Assembly (NCBI GenBank): GCA_964396385.1
Contig: CAYNFH010000009.1
Span: 1-60,717, forward strand
Source of the DNA: CAYNFH01 sp964396385
GTDB taxonomy: Bacteria > Armatimonadota > Chthonomonadetes > Chthonomonadales > CAJBBX01
Direction: 5' to 3'
Length of the DNA stretch: 60,717 nt
Shown: piece by piece, positions 38,436 to 47,001 of the stretch
Layout: every line of letters begins with the position of its first letter
Numbering within the stretch: position 1 is the first letter of the stretch
Notes under the pieces: generated by a model
What the model was told of the DNA's origin: nothing
Database searches by the model: none
What the model saw: the letters and a program-made list of their open reading frames with translations, nothing else
Program-made: the position numbers and the translations under genes

Positions 38436-38933
38436 ATGAGCATCGGTGCGGGTAAGTACGGTCCCTGTCCAACGTGTGGCGCGATGAACATGTGGCACCG
38501 CCAGACCTGCTACCGGTGCCATGAGCCGCTCTATGGCGGCGCCGCAAAGCGGCAGACGGCCCGGCCCCCGGCTGCCAAAGCTTCCGGACGCGGACCGCTG
38601 CCGCGTCGCCGGGTCCCGCGCCACGATGTGATCATCCCCAATGTCTCCGTGGATGGCGACGTTGTGATCCCACACCGCGTAACCGTTCGCGACGTGAGCC
38701 CGTTCGGTCTCCGAATGTCCACCCAGGTAGCTTGCCGCCTCGGTGCGCGCGTCCAGCTCCATCTGCCCTTGGATGGCAAGGTCTACTCCGTCCAGGGCGT
38801 CGTCCGCCACCGCTGCTCCGTGGACCCGGATACCGGCCACTTCTACGGCTACGGCGTGCAGTTCACGGAGCCCAACTCCGCCCTCCGCCAGCTCGTCGCC
38901 AAACTCTCCCGCGAACCCGCCGACCTTCAATAG
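38436..38933 (+). CDS. PilZ-domain protein with N-terminal zinc ribbon
   Basis: A 165-residue protein. CPTCGAMNMWHRQTCYRC (about residues 11-28) is a zinc ribbon. The C-terminal 110 residues look like a PilZ domain (VTVRDVSPFGLRMST, YGYGVQFTEPNSALRQLV), the c-di-GMP binding fold, although the arginine-rich RxxxR motif is weak. GGAGG stands 9 bp before ATG 38436. A similar two-domain protein is encoded at 47002. With pilT 230 bp downstream, a role in c-di-GMP control of pili is plausible. Confidence 0.75.
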   Translation: MSIGAGKYGPCPTCGAMNMWHRQTCYRCHEPLYGGAAKRQTARPPAAKASGRGPLPRRRVPRHDVIIPNVSVDGDVVIPHRVTVRDVSPFGLRMSTQVACRLGARVQLHLPLDGKVYSVQGVVRHRCSVDPDTGHFYGYGVQFTEPNSALRQLVAKLSREPADLQ

Positions 38934-38947
38934 CGGCTTCTCCCGGG

Positions 38948-39000
38948 GCAGTAGTCCGCGCAGGCGGACTTTCCGTACTTGTTGCCGTGGCTTCAGCCGC
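38948..39000. repeat. Hairpin repeat AGTCCGCGCAGGCGGACTT type
   Basis: AGTCCGCGCAGGCGGACTT folds on itself and is followed by TTGTTGCCGTGGCTTCAGCC. I have a general memory of such GTCCGC...GGACTT units being common intergenic repeats in several phyla. Only one copy is in this window. Confidence 0.5.
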
Positions 39001-39165
39001 TGTGAGTCGTCCTCCTAAAGCCCAACCCCGTAACATCACGGGAATATGTGAATCTTACCTGCTCCTTGCCGCCGGCCGGGCCAATAATCTCCCTGGTACA
39101 TACGGCCCCAGCCCAAACTCCTACGGCGACCAAGGGCAATCCACAGCGTGCAAGGATAACAACGG

Positions 39166-40308
39166 ATGGATGTGATTCAGCCGCAATCCATACAATCGTC
39201 CAATGAGCTGACCCTTGACGGTCTACTGGCATACGCAGGTTCCATAAAGGCGTCCGACCTCTTCCTGAAAGCCGGGGCGCGCCCCGCTTTCAAGCGAAAT
39301 GGGCAGATCGAGAGCAGCGCTTTCCCGATCCTCGACGAGCACGATACCAAGCGACTGGCCTACGAGCACATGTCTCCGGCGCAGCGCCAGCAGTTCGAGA
39401 ACGACCGCGAGCTGAACATCTCCTTCACCGTTCCCGGAGTGTCCCGGATCCGCCAGAACATCTATCAGCAGCGCAACACGGTGGCCACTACCTGCCGGCT
39501 CATCCCGATCACCGTCCGCTCGCTCGCGGAGTTGGAGATCGACTCCAAGGCGATCGTCTCCTTGACGAACCAGCACAATGGGCTGGTCCTGGTGACGGGA
39601 CCCACCGGTTCCGGCAAGACCACCACCCTCGCCGCGATGATCAATCACATGAATGAGAACCGTGCGGTGAACATCATCACGGTAGAGGACCCCATCGAGT
39701 ACGTCCATGAGGACAAGCAGGCCATACTGAGCCAGCGCGAGGTGGGTATCGACACGGTGAGCTTCCACGAGGCGTTGAAGCAGATCCTTCGGCAGACTCC
39801 GGACGTGATCCTCATCGGCGAGATGCGTGACCAGGAGACTCTCAACGTAGCGCTTCAGGCGGCTGAGACAGGCCACCTGGTGTTCGCCACGCTGCACACC
39901 TCCAGCGCCGCTGAGACGCTGGACCGAATCTCCAACATGTATCCGCCGCATGAGCGCCAGATGCTGTGGCTCCGGCTCTCCGTGTGTCTCAAGGGCGTGG
40001 TGTCACAGAAGCTGTGCCGCCGCGCCGATGGTTCCGGACGGATAGTGGCCATGGAGATTCTGGTCACTACCCCCACCATCTCCAAGCAGCTTGAGGACGG
40101 CCGATCGGATGACCTTTACTCGGCAATGCGCCAGGACGGAATCGAGAACTACTGGGGAATGCAGACTATGAACCAGTGCCTCGACCGCTACTTCGCCGCA
40201 GGAACGGTCACGGAGGAAGAGGCGCTGCGGTGCGCGGGGCAGATCGCGGAGCTAAAGCAGATGATGCGCCGCAGCCAGACAGAGAGTGCAATGAAGTCAG
40301 CGGCCTGA
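39166..40308 (+). CDS. pilT: PilT-type twitching motility ATPase
   Basis: A 380-residue hexameric retraction ATPase of type IV pili. Walker A is GPTGSGKTTTLAA (about residue 145), the Asp box EDPIEYVHEDKQ, Walker B ILIGEMRDQETL, and the His box HLVFATLHTSSAAETLDRI. The N-terminal PAS-like region contains ASDLFLKAGARPAFKRNG. AAGGAT lies 10 bp before the ATG. It may equally be a PilU-like paralogue. The pilin-like gene at 1288 is the only other pilus gene seen. The stop codon touches a repeat. Confidence 0.93.
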   Translation: MDVIQPQSIQSSNELTLDGLLAYAGSIKASDLFLKAGARPAFKRNGQIESSAFPILDEHDTKRLAYEHMSPAQRQQFENDRELNISFTVPGVSRIRQNIYQQRNTVATTCRLIPITVRSLAELEIDSKAIVSLTNQHNGLVLVTGPTGSGKTTTLAAMINHMNENRAVNIITVEDPIEYVHEDKQAILSQREVGIDTVSFHEALKQILRQTPDVILIGEMRDQETLNVALQAAETGHLVFATLHTSSAAETLDRISNMYPPHERQMLWLRLSVCLKGVVSQKLCRRADGSGRIVAMEILVTTPTISKQLEDGRSDDLYSAMRQDGIENYWGMQTMNQCLDRYFAAGTVTEEEALRCAGQIAELKQMMRRSQTESAMKSAA

Positions 40309-40372
40309 CGGAGGACGGGAGACGGAGGACGGACTCGGAATCCGTCTGTCACCCGTCCCCGGTCATCCGTCA
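40307..40372. repeat. Modular inverted repeat, GACGGAG/CCGTC words
   Basis: Left arm of ACGGAGGACGGGAGACGGAG, core ACTCGGAATCCGTCTG, right arm of ACCCGTC/ATCCGTC words. It begins at the pilT stop codon. Confidence 0.88.
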
Positions 40373-40388
40373 CGACCGCAGGGAGACT

Positions 40389-40760
40389 ATGATGGACAAG
40401 CACCAATACTGCGGATGCATGGACGAGCAGTGCAGCGCCGACGAATTCGATGTCCGGCCGGTGAGCACCGATCGAAGCGACGGCATGCTCATCCACGTCG
40501 ACGTCTACACGTGCAAGGCGTGTGGGAGGAACTGGATCCGGTACACCACGGATCACGAGGCGCGTGCCGGATGGGGCCGCTGGTTCCGGGGGCTTCTGCA
40601 GGAGGGCGAGGCAGAGGACATCACGGCCGAGTCCGCCTACCGCATCCTGGAGTCGCTGCCCTGGCACTTCTACGGCTTCAGCTACTACCGCACGGCGGGC
40701 GAGCGCTCCCTGGGCCCGGTCCGTGTCGGCGGCCTCGATAGCTGGCTCAAAGCTGCATAA
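40389..40760 (+). CDS. Small Cys-containing protein of unknown function
   Basis: A 123-residue protein with YCGCMDEQC near the N-terminus and CKACGRNW about residue 40, which could form a zinc site. The rest is rich in aromatic residues (GWGRWFRGLL, LPWHFYGFSYYR). Two ATG codons in a row follow GGGAG. I know no family for it. It stands alone between two repeats, convergent with prfC. Confidence 0.65.
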   Translation: MMDKHQYCGCMDEQCSADEFDVRPVSTDRSDGMLIHVDVYTCKACGRNWIRYTTDHEARAGWGRWFRGLLQEGEAEDITAESAYRILESLPWHFYGFSYYRTAGERSLGPVRVGGLDSWLKAA

Positions 40761-40767
40761 GAACCGT

Positions 40768-40850
40768 GTGGGGGTATGGGCGGTTGGGTGTGTGGGAGTG
40801 GCCGGAGTCCGGATCGCCCATACTCCCATACGCCCACACCCCCATACAGT
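40768..40850. repeat. Modular inverted repeat, GTGTGGG/CCCACAC words
   Basis: Left arm of GTGTGGGGGTATGGG and GTGTGTGGGAG words, core CCGGAGTCCGGATCGCC, right arm of CCCATACGCCCACACCCCC. Closely related to 607-680. It ends 3 bp before the prfC stop codon. Confidence 0.9.
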
Positions 40851-40853
40851 TCC

Positions 40854-42510
40854 TTACTCCTCCGGCATCTCCCTGTACGTAATACTCGGGTACTTCTCCC
40901 GGGCGAACCGCAGGCTCCAGTCGCCCTCAAACAGCGCGACCGGCCGTCCCTGCTCGTCCTCCATGCCCCGGACGGCAGAGAGGCGCATGAGCGCCTCAAT
41001 GTCGGCGGGCGGGCCGTCCAGCCAGCGCGCGCAGGAGTAGCTCAGCCGCTCCAGGATGGTCTCCACGTTGTACTCGGACTTCAGGCGGTACACGGCCACC
41101 TCGAACTGGAGTTGCCCCACCACCGCCAGTACCGGATCCCGCGCCTCATTGCGCCCGTACAGCACCTGGATCGCCCCCTCCTGCTGGAGCTGCGTCAGCC
41201 CCTTGAGGAACGACTTCCGCTTGGATGGATCCGGGCACCGCAGCAGCGCGAAGTGCTCCGGCGGGAATCGCGGGATGGTCTCCAGCTCCACCGGCTGCCC
41301 GTTCGATAGCGCATCCCCAATGGCGAAGAGGCCTGGATTGATCAACCCCACGATGTCGCCCGCATACGCCTCCTCAACGGAGACCCGGTCCTGCGCAAAC
41401 AGCCGCATCGCCCGAGACAGCCGAACCTTCTTCGCGGTCCTCGGGTGCGTCACCGTCATGTCCCGCTCGAAACGCCCCGAGCACACCCGCATAAACGCCA
41501 CACAGTCCCGGTGCTGAGGGTCCATATTCGCCTGGATCTTAAAGATGAAGCCTGAGAATGGCTGTGATGGGGACGGATCCGGTATTCGTCCGTCTCCCGT
41601 CCTCCGTCCTCCGTCCACGCCGCTATGCCCGTTCCCGTTGCTATTGGTCTCTTTGTGGTCCGTGGTCCGTGGTCCGTGGTCAACCGGCGATGGCGCCCGC
41701 CTCAAGAACGAATCGAAGAAGAGCTGCACCCCGAAATTCGTCCGCGCGCTGCCGAAGTAGACTGGCGTGAGCTCGCCGCGCCGGAACCGCTCCTCGTCGA
41801 ACTCCTCGCCCGCCAGATCCAGCAGCTCTATCTCCTCGCGGAACTGTCGGTAGGTGCGGTCATCTGTCAGCTCCCTCAGCGCCGGATCATCCAGCCCGGA
41901 GACCTGGACCGGAGCGATGTGCCGGCCGTGCTCCGTCCGTTCGAAGCGGTGCACCTGCCGGGTCAGCCGATCGTACACGCCCACGAACGTCTCGCCCATC
42001 CCCAGCGGCCAGTTCACGGGGTAGCCGGCTACCCCCAGTACGTCCTCTATCTCTCCCAGCAGCTCCAGAGGCTCGCGGCCCGGCCGGTCCATCTTGTTGT
42101 AGAAGGTGAAGATGGGAATGGCCCGCCGGCGGCACACCGTGAACAGCTTGCGGGTTTGCGCCTCCACGCCCTTCGCCGCGTCCATGAGCATCACGGCGCT
42201 GTCCGCGGCGGCCAGTGTGCGGTAGGTGTCCTCNNNNNNNNNNCGGGGTGTCCAGCAGGTTCACCTGGTAGCCCTGGTACTCGAACTGCAGCACCGTGGA
42301 GGTGATGGAGATGCCGCGCTGCCGCTCAAGCTCCATCCAGTCGGAGGTGGCGGACCGCTGGTTCTTCTTGGCCTTCACCGCGCCGGCCAGGTCGATGGCC
42401 TCGGCATAGAGCAGGAGTTTTTCCGTCAGCGTCGTCTTGCCGGCGTCGGGATGAGAGATAATAGCAAAGGTCCGGCGCCTCAGCGCCTCGAGGACCACGT
42501 CGGATACCAT
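40854..42510 (-). CDS. prfC: Peptide chain release factor 3
   Basis: RF3 is the GTPase that recycles RF1/RF2 from ribosomes. G1 is HPDAGKTTLTEKLLLY, G3 begins LLDTP just before the 10-N gap, and G4 NKMDRP follows. Then come LFFDSFLRRAPSP, SGFIFKIQANMDPQHRDCVAF, RVCSGRFERDM and the C-terminal GQLQFEVAVYRLKSEYNVE, all typical RF3. The gap (42234-42243) shifts the frame, an assembly effect. I prefer ATG 42510, and TTG 42537 has no ribosome binding site. A repeat of about 120 bp sits in frame between the G domain and domain 2. Two hairpins lie in the leader. Confidence 0.93.
41569..41690. repeat. Modular repeat inside prfC (CGTCCTC and GTGGTCC words)
   Basis: GATCCGGTATTCGTC core, CGTCTCC/CGTCCTC words, about 45 bp of other sequence, then GGTCCGT words. 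In frame. It encodes a Gly/Asn/Asp/Arg-rich linker (HGPRTTDHKE, GVDGGRRTGDGR). Confidence 0.9.
42234..42243. other. Assembly gap (10 N) inside prfC
   Basis: Placeholder run of 10 N between the G3 and G4 regions of RF3. Confidence 0.99.
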
Positions 42511-42543
42511 GCGCGGTTCTTCCACCTTCCGAGACAAACGAAT

Positions 42544-42592
42544 GGCCCGCCGTAGCGGGCCTGGATGAGAGCCGCAGCCTGCGGGAGGCTGC
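42544..42592 (-). promoter_or_regulatory. Two strong hairpins in the prfC leader
   Basis: GGCCCGC-CGTA-GCGGGCC (42544-42561) and GCAGCCT-GCGGG-AGGCTGC (42574-42592). Upstream on the minus strand is an extended -10, TGGTACAAT (about 42612-42620), so both would be in the 5' leader. Confidence 0.6.
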
Positions 42593-42796
42593 CCCTTTGA
42601 ACGGCAATCTATTGTACCAAAGACGGCCCGCAGGCGGCAGAATCACTTGTCCGAACGTTCGAGGGCCAGGACGCCCATACTCGTGAAGGCCACGACGCCC
42701 GAAGACACGAACGCCCCGATCATTCCGTCACGAATTGCTCGGGCGCTCGTTCAGACGCGTTGTGCCGGTCACACCTTAATGGAATGGAGTAGTAAC

Positions 42797-43462
42797 GTGT
42801 CCAACACCCTCTCTCGTGGTCCGTGGTCCGTGGTCTGTGGTCCGCGGTCCGTCCGGCGATCCGTCCTCGGTCTCGCCGGCCTTGCCCTCTGTTCCCTCTG
42901 CGCTGCGCCGCGCGCCTCCGCCATAGGTCTTGCCGGCGGGCCGGACTACGTCCGGCGGATAGACCACCAGGCGGTCTGGGCCGCCTTTCCCCTGCGCGTC
43001 TACTTTGTGCGCGATGAGAACTACAGCAGGGAGCGCCAGGAAGCGGCCGTGAACGGCTTTGAGCACTGGGTCCGCGCCACCCATGGATACGTGGGCTTCC
43101 AGGTGACCGGCGACCGCTCGCGCGCGCAGGTGCGCGTCCGTTTCGATCCCTACTCGGACGACGGCCACACCACCGTCCAGTTCACCCGCGGCCGCCTGCT
43201 TGCGGCCAACATGGTCATAGGTGCGCGTCGGGACCACCGCGGTGACGTCGAGTTCACCGCGGCCCACGAGTTCGGCCACGCCCTGGGTATCGACGGCCAC
43301 AGCGATGACCCGCACGACCTCATGTACCCGGTCCACTGGATGGGTACGGAGTGCCACATAACCGACCGCGACCTCAATACCCTGAACCGTATCTATCGCG
43401 AGCCGCGCCGCCGCCAGGATCCGGAGGACGAGGACGACGAGCTGGAGCCGAATAGGCCCTGA
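42797..43462 (+). CDS. Secreted matrixin-like zinc metalloprotease
   Basis: A 221-residue protein. The active site is HEFGHALGIDGH with a Met-turn DLMYPV downstream, which marks the metzincin/matrixin group (HExxHxxGxxH plus Met). GTG 42797 has GGAG at 7-bp spacing. The signal peptide ends SLCAAPRASA. Its n-region (SRGPWSVVCGPRSVRRSVL) is encoded by a GTCCGTG heptamer repeat. No propeptide cysteine switch is obvious. The C-terminus is acidic (EDEDDELEP). Likely exported protein- or peptide-cleaving enzyme. Substrate unknown. Confidence 0.87.
   Translation: MSNTLSRGPWSVVCGPRSVRRSVLGLAGLALCSLCAAPRASAIGLAGGPDYVRRIDHQAVWAAFPLRVYFVRDENYSRERQEAAVNGFEHWVRATHGYVGFQVTGDRSRAQVRVRFDPYSDDGHTTVQFTRGRLLAANMVIGARRDHRGDVEFTAAHEFGHALGIDGHSDDPHDLMYPVHWMGTECHITDRDLNTLNRIYREPRRRQDPEDEDDELEPNRP
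42815..42870. repeat. Heptamer repeat in the protease signal peptide (GTGGTCC words)
   Basis: CGTGGTC/CGTGGTC/TGTGGTC/CGCGGTC words ending GTCCGGCGATCCGTC. In frame, supplying the basic n-region of the signal peptide. Confidence 0.85.
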
Positions 43463-43557
43463 CCAAGCTTCGCAAGCAGGGAGCGCGTGCAGGAGCTCCG
43501 GGGTCCACGCCGAATAGAGAGCCGGCGCGCTACCTGCGCTCATCTGCGGAGGCCACG

Positions 43558-43971
43558 ATGATTCCCTTCCGGCGCTTCGTGCCCGGCATCGCCGTGATAG
43601 CCCTCGTGGCCGCCGGCTGCAGCCACAAGGAGGAGACGGCTGCGCCGGAGTCTGCCACGATGCGGCAGGGGCGGGAGGTTGTCCAGCTCTGCAAAGCCGG
43701 CGATGTGCAGTCCATCGCGGCCCGGTTCACCCCGGACCTTGCGAAAACCATTCCGGAGAACCAGCTAGCCGCACTGCTTCAGGGCATACGGCGCCAGGGA
43801 GCCATCGGAGATCGGCTGTCTGAAAGCGTGGGGGCAAGGACCTACTCCGGTACCTATGCCTGGGGACGGAAAAAGCTGCTTATCCAGGTGAGCTTAGACG
43901 GCGCCGGCCATATACAGGCCTTCTTCATGCGGCCCACCTCCGCTCCGAAGCCGCCGCCAGGACTCGGCTGA
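43558..43971 (+). CDS. Lipoprotein with DUF3887-like domain
   Basis: A 137-residue lipoprotein: RRFVPGIAVIALVAAGC is a lipoprotein signal peptide with the lipobox ending in Cys20. The mature part (VVQLCKAGDVQSIAARFTPD, IPENQLAALLQGIRRQGAIG, LIQVSLDGAGHIQAFFMRP) resembles DUF3887, a small fold found on exported hydrolases and stand-alone lipoproteins. GGAGG precedes the ATG by 6 bp. It follows the secreted protease by 95 bp and may share its transcript. A perfect palindrome ends the unit. Confidence 0.8.
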   Translation: MIPFRRFVPGIAVIALVAAGCSHKEETAAPESATMRQGREVVQLCKAGDVQSIAARFTPDLAKTIPENQLAALLQGIRRQGAIGDRLSESVGARTYSGTYAWGRKKLLIQVSLDGAGHIQAFFMRPTSAPKPPPGLG

Positions 43972-43987
43972 CCTTCCACACAGATTC

Positions 43988-44013
43988 AGAGGGCAGGCAT
44001 ATGCCTGCCCTCT
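43988..44013. terminator. Perfect 26-bp palindrome between convergent genes
   Basis: AGAGGGCAGGCAT followed by its exact reverse complement. No T-run on either side. Position between two convergent genes suggests a terminator or mRNA 3'-end stabiliser. Confidence 0.6.
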
Positions 44014-44048
44014 GGGCGTGTTAGGGCACGGGCCGTTACGTTCCAGGC

Positions 44049-44612
44049 CTACGGATCTTCCGCAGGCCCCTGCTGGACAAGCTGCCCACCCATGTTCGTT
44101 GGACTGGTCGGGAGACTGCGGCTCTCGCCCGCGGAGGCAGACGCCGCGGCGCGTGACGGAGCGTATGCGGCCGGCGGAGTGTACCCGGGCGACGGCACAT
44201 ACGCGCCGCTCTGCACGGCCGGTGGCGGCGAGGACACTACCGGCGGGTCCGAAGGCTCCTCGCCCCGCACGGGCGGAGCCGTCGTAGCCATCGGACCCGC
44301 CATAGGCGTCTCAGGCTGGGGGGGCGACTCTGCCGTGCCGGCATAGGCCGCGGTAGGAGTGGGACTGGCGGCGGATGCCGATGTGTCGGACCCGGACGGC
44401 GCGGTCGCCGGCCCGGAGGCAGCGACAGATGCGGTACCGGCCGCCGGAGCGCCACTGCCGCCAAAAACCAGCCAACCTACGGCAACCAACACCACCAACA
44501 CCACCGCGGCGATGCCGATTATCGCCGCTCGAGAGAGGGATCTCCTTTCAGCCGGCCTCTTCGGCGGAGCCGCCGAGCCACCGGACCCTCCGATGTGGAT
44601 TACTTGAGGCAT
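44049..44612 (-). CDS. Single-pass membrane protein with Pro/Ala/Ser-rich tail, partner of the DUF1559 pseudopilin
   Basis: A 187-residue protein. A Gly/Pro-rich basic start (MPQVIHIGGSGGSAAPPKRP) precedes one membrane segment (AAIIGIAAVVLVVLVAVGWL, about residues 29-48) and a long low-complexity Ala/Pro/Ser/Thr tail probably outside the membrane. GGAG stands 6 bp before ATG 44612. It follows the DUF1559 pseudopilin gene after a 9-bp-stem hairpin, as the 5185 gene follows the other pseudopilin. Function unknown. The tail may be a cell-wall spacer. Confidence 0.7.
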   Translation of the reverse strand: MPQVIHIGGSGGSAAPPKRPAERRSLSRAAIIGIAAVVLVVLVAVGWLVFGGSGAPAAGTASVAASGPATAPSGSDTSASAASPTPTAAYAGTAESPPQPETPMAGPMATTAPPVRGEEPSDPPVVSSPPPAVQSGAYVPSPGYTPPAAYAPSRAAASASAGESRSLPTSPTNMGGQLVQQGPAEDP

Positions 44613-44624
44613 TCTTGTCTCCAG

Positions 44625-44651
44625 GCCGGCTCCCCTTCTCGTGGAGCCGGC
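44625..44651 (-). promoter_or_regulatory. Intercistronic hairpin between pseudopilin and partner gene
   Basis: GCCGGCTCC / GGAGCCGGC stem with a 9-nt loop, no T-run. It may set the ratio of the two products by partial termination or by protecting the upstream mRNA. Confidence 0.55.
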
Positions 44652-44666
44652 GTTCAGGCGCACAAG

Positions 44667-45515
44667 CTATGGATTAATCCGCTTGTCCCACATGCTCCAT
44701 ATGAGGGGACCCATGTTTGTGCAGCTATCCGTGCCGCCGCCCGAGAAGGTCTGCCGGTACTGAAGCTGTTTTGCGTGCCCGTCGCAGAACATGATGGTGG
44801 CCCGCAGCATGTGTGGCGGATCGAACGTGGGACCAAGCGCGCTGAACCACCGGCTCTTGCGGGAGTACTGATAGCCCGCCGGCGTCCCCGTGGGCTCACA
44901 CCAGTCCTTGCCGTTTCCTGGCAGGTTCTGGTGCACAAAGAACTGTGTGTCCAGGTTGCTTCCGTTCTCCCACCGCTCGTAGCACATGATCATCGTTGCC
45001 GGCGTGGAGATCTCACCGAAGGTGGCGCCCCAGTTGGGGCCGGAGATACCTCCCGGATGCGCGCACCCATTGGCGTTGGCCCAACTCTGGTCCCCCGCGA
45101 CAAGCACGTAGCTGCGCTTGCGGCTGGCGGGCACCTGCTTTCCGAAGGAGTCCGCGCCCGGCTGAGTGTAATCCGAGGGGCACTTGAAGATCTGCTCGTT
45201 CTTGATGTAGGGCTGGATCCGGTAGTTCCACTGCGTGCCGACTACGCCGCCCCCTCTGCACTGGTTCGGCAGCGCCGGGTTGCCGCGGTAGTTGAAGCGC
45301 GTGGGCGTCATAGTCTCGTCATAGTCCTGTGCGTACATATACAGGCCGAGACCGAGTTGCTTGGCGTTGCTGAGACACATCGTCGCGCGGGCCTTCTCAC
45401 GGGCCTGCGCGAATACCGGGAACAGGATAGCGGCCAGGATGGCGATAATGGCGATAACCACAAGAAGCTCTATAAGCGTGAACGCGCGTTCACGGATGTG
45501 CACCTTTCGTTCCAT
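44667..45515 (-). CDS. DUF1559-type prepilin / pseudopilin
   Basis: A 282-residue relative of the 5538 protein. The prepilin signal reads RERAFTLIELLVVIAIIAIL, followed by FPVFAQAREKARATMCLSN and MYAQDYDET. The C-terminal motif is ATIMFCDGHAKQL. ATG 45515 has GGGAGGA at 5-bp spacing. A TTGACA-N17-TATAGT promoter lies about 175 bp upstream. The mature protein is likely exported and assembled or surface-held. No function is established for the family as far as I know. Confidence 0.88.
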   Translation of the reverse strand: MERKVHIRERAFTLIELLVVIAIIAILAAILFPVFAQAREKARATMCLSNAKQLGLGLYMYAQDYDETMTPTRFNYRGNPALPNQCRGGGVVGTQWNYRIQPYIKNEQIFKCPSDYTQPGADSFGKQVPASRKRSYVLVAGDQSWANANGCAHPGGISGPNWGATFGEISTPATMIMCYERWENGSNLDTQFFVHQNLPGNGKDWCEPTGTPAGYQYSRKSRWFSALGPTFDPPHMLRATIMFCDGHAKQLQYRQTFSGGGTDSCTNMGPLIWSMWDKRINP

Positions 45516-45697
45516 GCGTTCCTCCCTCATGGGCATACAGGAATAGAAATAGACGGGATCGACGGCACCAACGGGTGATCCGGAATCTGATGCGGGCCTA
45601 GCACCTCCCTTCAATGCAGGAATCAGTCCGCCTCCACCACACCAACAATATCGGGCCAGTTCTGGGTCGATTGTGCTTGGCAGCGGAAGTGTCCTTC

Positions 45698-45726
45698 ACT
45701 ATACAGAGATAATAACCAACTGTCAA
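45698..45726 (-). promoter_or_regulatory. Promoter of the second pseudopilin operon
   Basis: Minus strand TTGACA (45721-45726), 17 bp, TATAGT (45698-45703). A long leader of about 175 nt follows. Confidence 0.85.
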
Positions 45727-45807
45727 CGCGCACATGCCATCAGACCTAAGTCGTGCCCGCAGGCCATCACACCGGACTTGTCCAACCCTGGATCAGTCCT
45801 TGCGAAG

Positions 45808-46866
45808 TCACGCGGATACCCGCACTTCACGGCGCTCGGCCGCGCTCTGGTACAGCCCGTCCAGAATCGTCATCACCACCAGCGACTGTTCCGGCGGCAC
45901 CGGCGAGGGCTTGCCCTGCACAATAGCCTCCGCGAACTCCATGCACTCCTTCGCGTGCGGCTCGCCCTGCGCCGCCCGCACAAGCTGCATGTTCATCTGC
46001 TGCTGAGTCTGGTTGTTGCTCCACAAGAGCTCATTGCTCGGCCAGTGCGCCCCGGCCTTGTCCCCGTAGAGCCACATCTGCATGTCCTCGCCCGTCGTCT
46101 TGTGATGCAGCAGCCAGGAGACCTCCAGCACCAGCGTCGCCCCGTTCTCGAACCGCACGAACGCCGAGGCGAACTCCTCCACGTCGAACAGGTCGCCGGG
46201 GATGGGACCCGCCCAACTGCTGAACGCGCCGGGCTGGTGCGCCAGCCGGTCCTGCGTCACGCCGCTCACGGTAACCGGCTTCGGGAAGTCCATCATCCAG
46301 AGCGTCAGGTCCAGGATGTGGACGCCGATGTCGATACAGGGTCCGCCGGATGAATGCTGTTTCTGTATGAATCCAGGCCGGGTCGGCGCTCCCGCCCGCC
46401 GCAGCATCCAGGAGCGGGCATGGTACACCTCCCCCAGCATTCCCGTCTCTATCTCCGCCTTCAGCGCGCGGGCGGATCCCTGGAAGCGGAAGTGCTGCGC
46501 GGTCATCAGCAGCTTCCCGCTCCTGTCCCGCGCCTCGATCATCTTCCGCACCTCGGCGGGAGTAGGGGCCAGCGGCTTCTCGCAGATCACGTGCTTCCCG
46601 GCGCCCAGGGCGGCAATCGCTAGCGGAGCGTGGTAGTTGTTCGGCGTGCAGATGTCGACGATGTCCAGGTCCTTCTGCGCGATAAGCTCTTGCGGGTCCG
46701 TGTAAAGCCGCGTGACTCCCTGCGTCTTGCCGGTCCGCTCCAGCACGTCCGGCGCCACGTCCGCTAGCGCGACAACCTCCGCGTGCGCGCTCTCCTTCCA
46801 CCCGGGAAAGTGCGTATTCGCGATTCCACCGACACCGATTACACCTACCTTGAGCGTCTCCGCCAT
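45808..46866 (-). CDS. Gfo/Idh/MocA family oxidoreductase
   Basis: A 352-residue NAD(P)-dependent sugar dehydrogenase-like protein. The Rossmann motif is VGVIGVGGIANTHFPGW. ADVAPDVLE, CTPNNYHAPLAIAALGAGKH and VICEKPLAPTPAEV carry the EKP motif with the catalytic Lys. GPCIDIGVHILDLTLWMM is typical of the substrate domain. AGGAGGGGG precedes the ATG. Substrate unknown, usually a cyclitol or sugar. It stands alone upstream of the second pseudopilin operon. Confidence 0.93.
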   Translation of the reverse strand: MAETLKVGVIGVGGIANTHFPGWKESAHAEVVALADVAPDVLERTGKTQGVTRLYTDPQELIAQKDLDIVDICTPNNYHAPLAIAALGAGKHVICEKPLAPTPAEVRKMIEARDRSGKLLMTAQHFRFQGSARALKAEIETGMLGEVYHARSWMLRRAGAPTRPGFIQKQHSSGGPCIDIGVHILDLTLWMMDFPKPVTVSGVTQDRLAHQPGAFSSWAGPIPGDLFDVEEFASAFVRFENGATLVLEVSWLLHHKTTGEDMQMWLYGDKAGAHWPSNELLWSNNQTQQQMNMQLVRAAQGEPHAKECMEFAEAIVQGKPSPVPPEQSLVVMTILDGLYQSAAERREVRVSA

Positions 46867-47001
46867 GGGACCCCCTCCTGAGACGGCCTGAGCGGCCAGT
46901 TACCCTCAGCATACCCGCCGGTCCGCGTCTCCAAAACTGGAGAGCGTGCGCCGAAAATGAAACCAGAGAGCCCCCATGCGGGGCGCGGAGAGGTGGGAAA
47001 G

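Noticed and set aside
426..42243. Frameshifts in polA and prfC
   Set aside because: They coincide exactly with runs of 10 N and are assembly artefacts.
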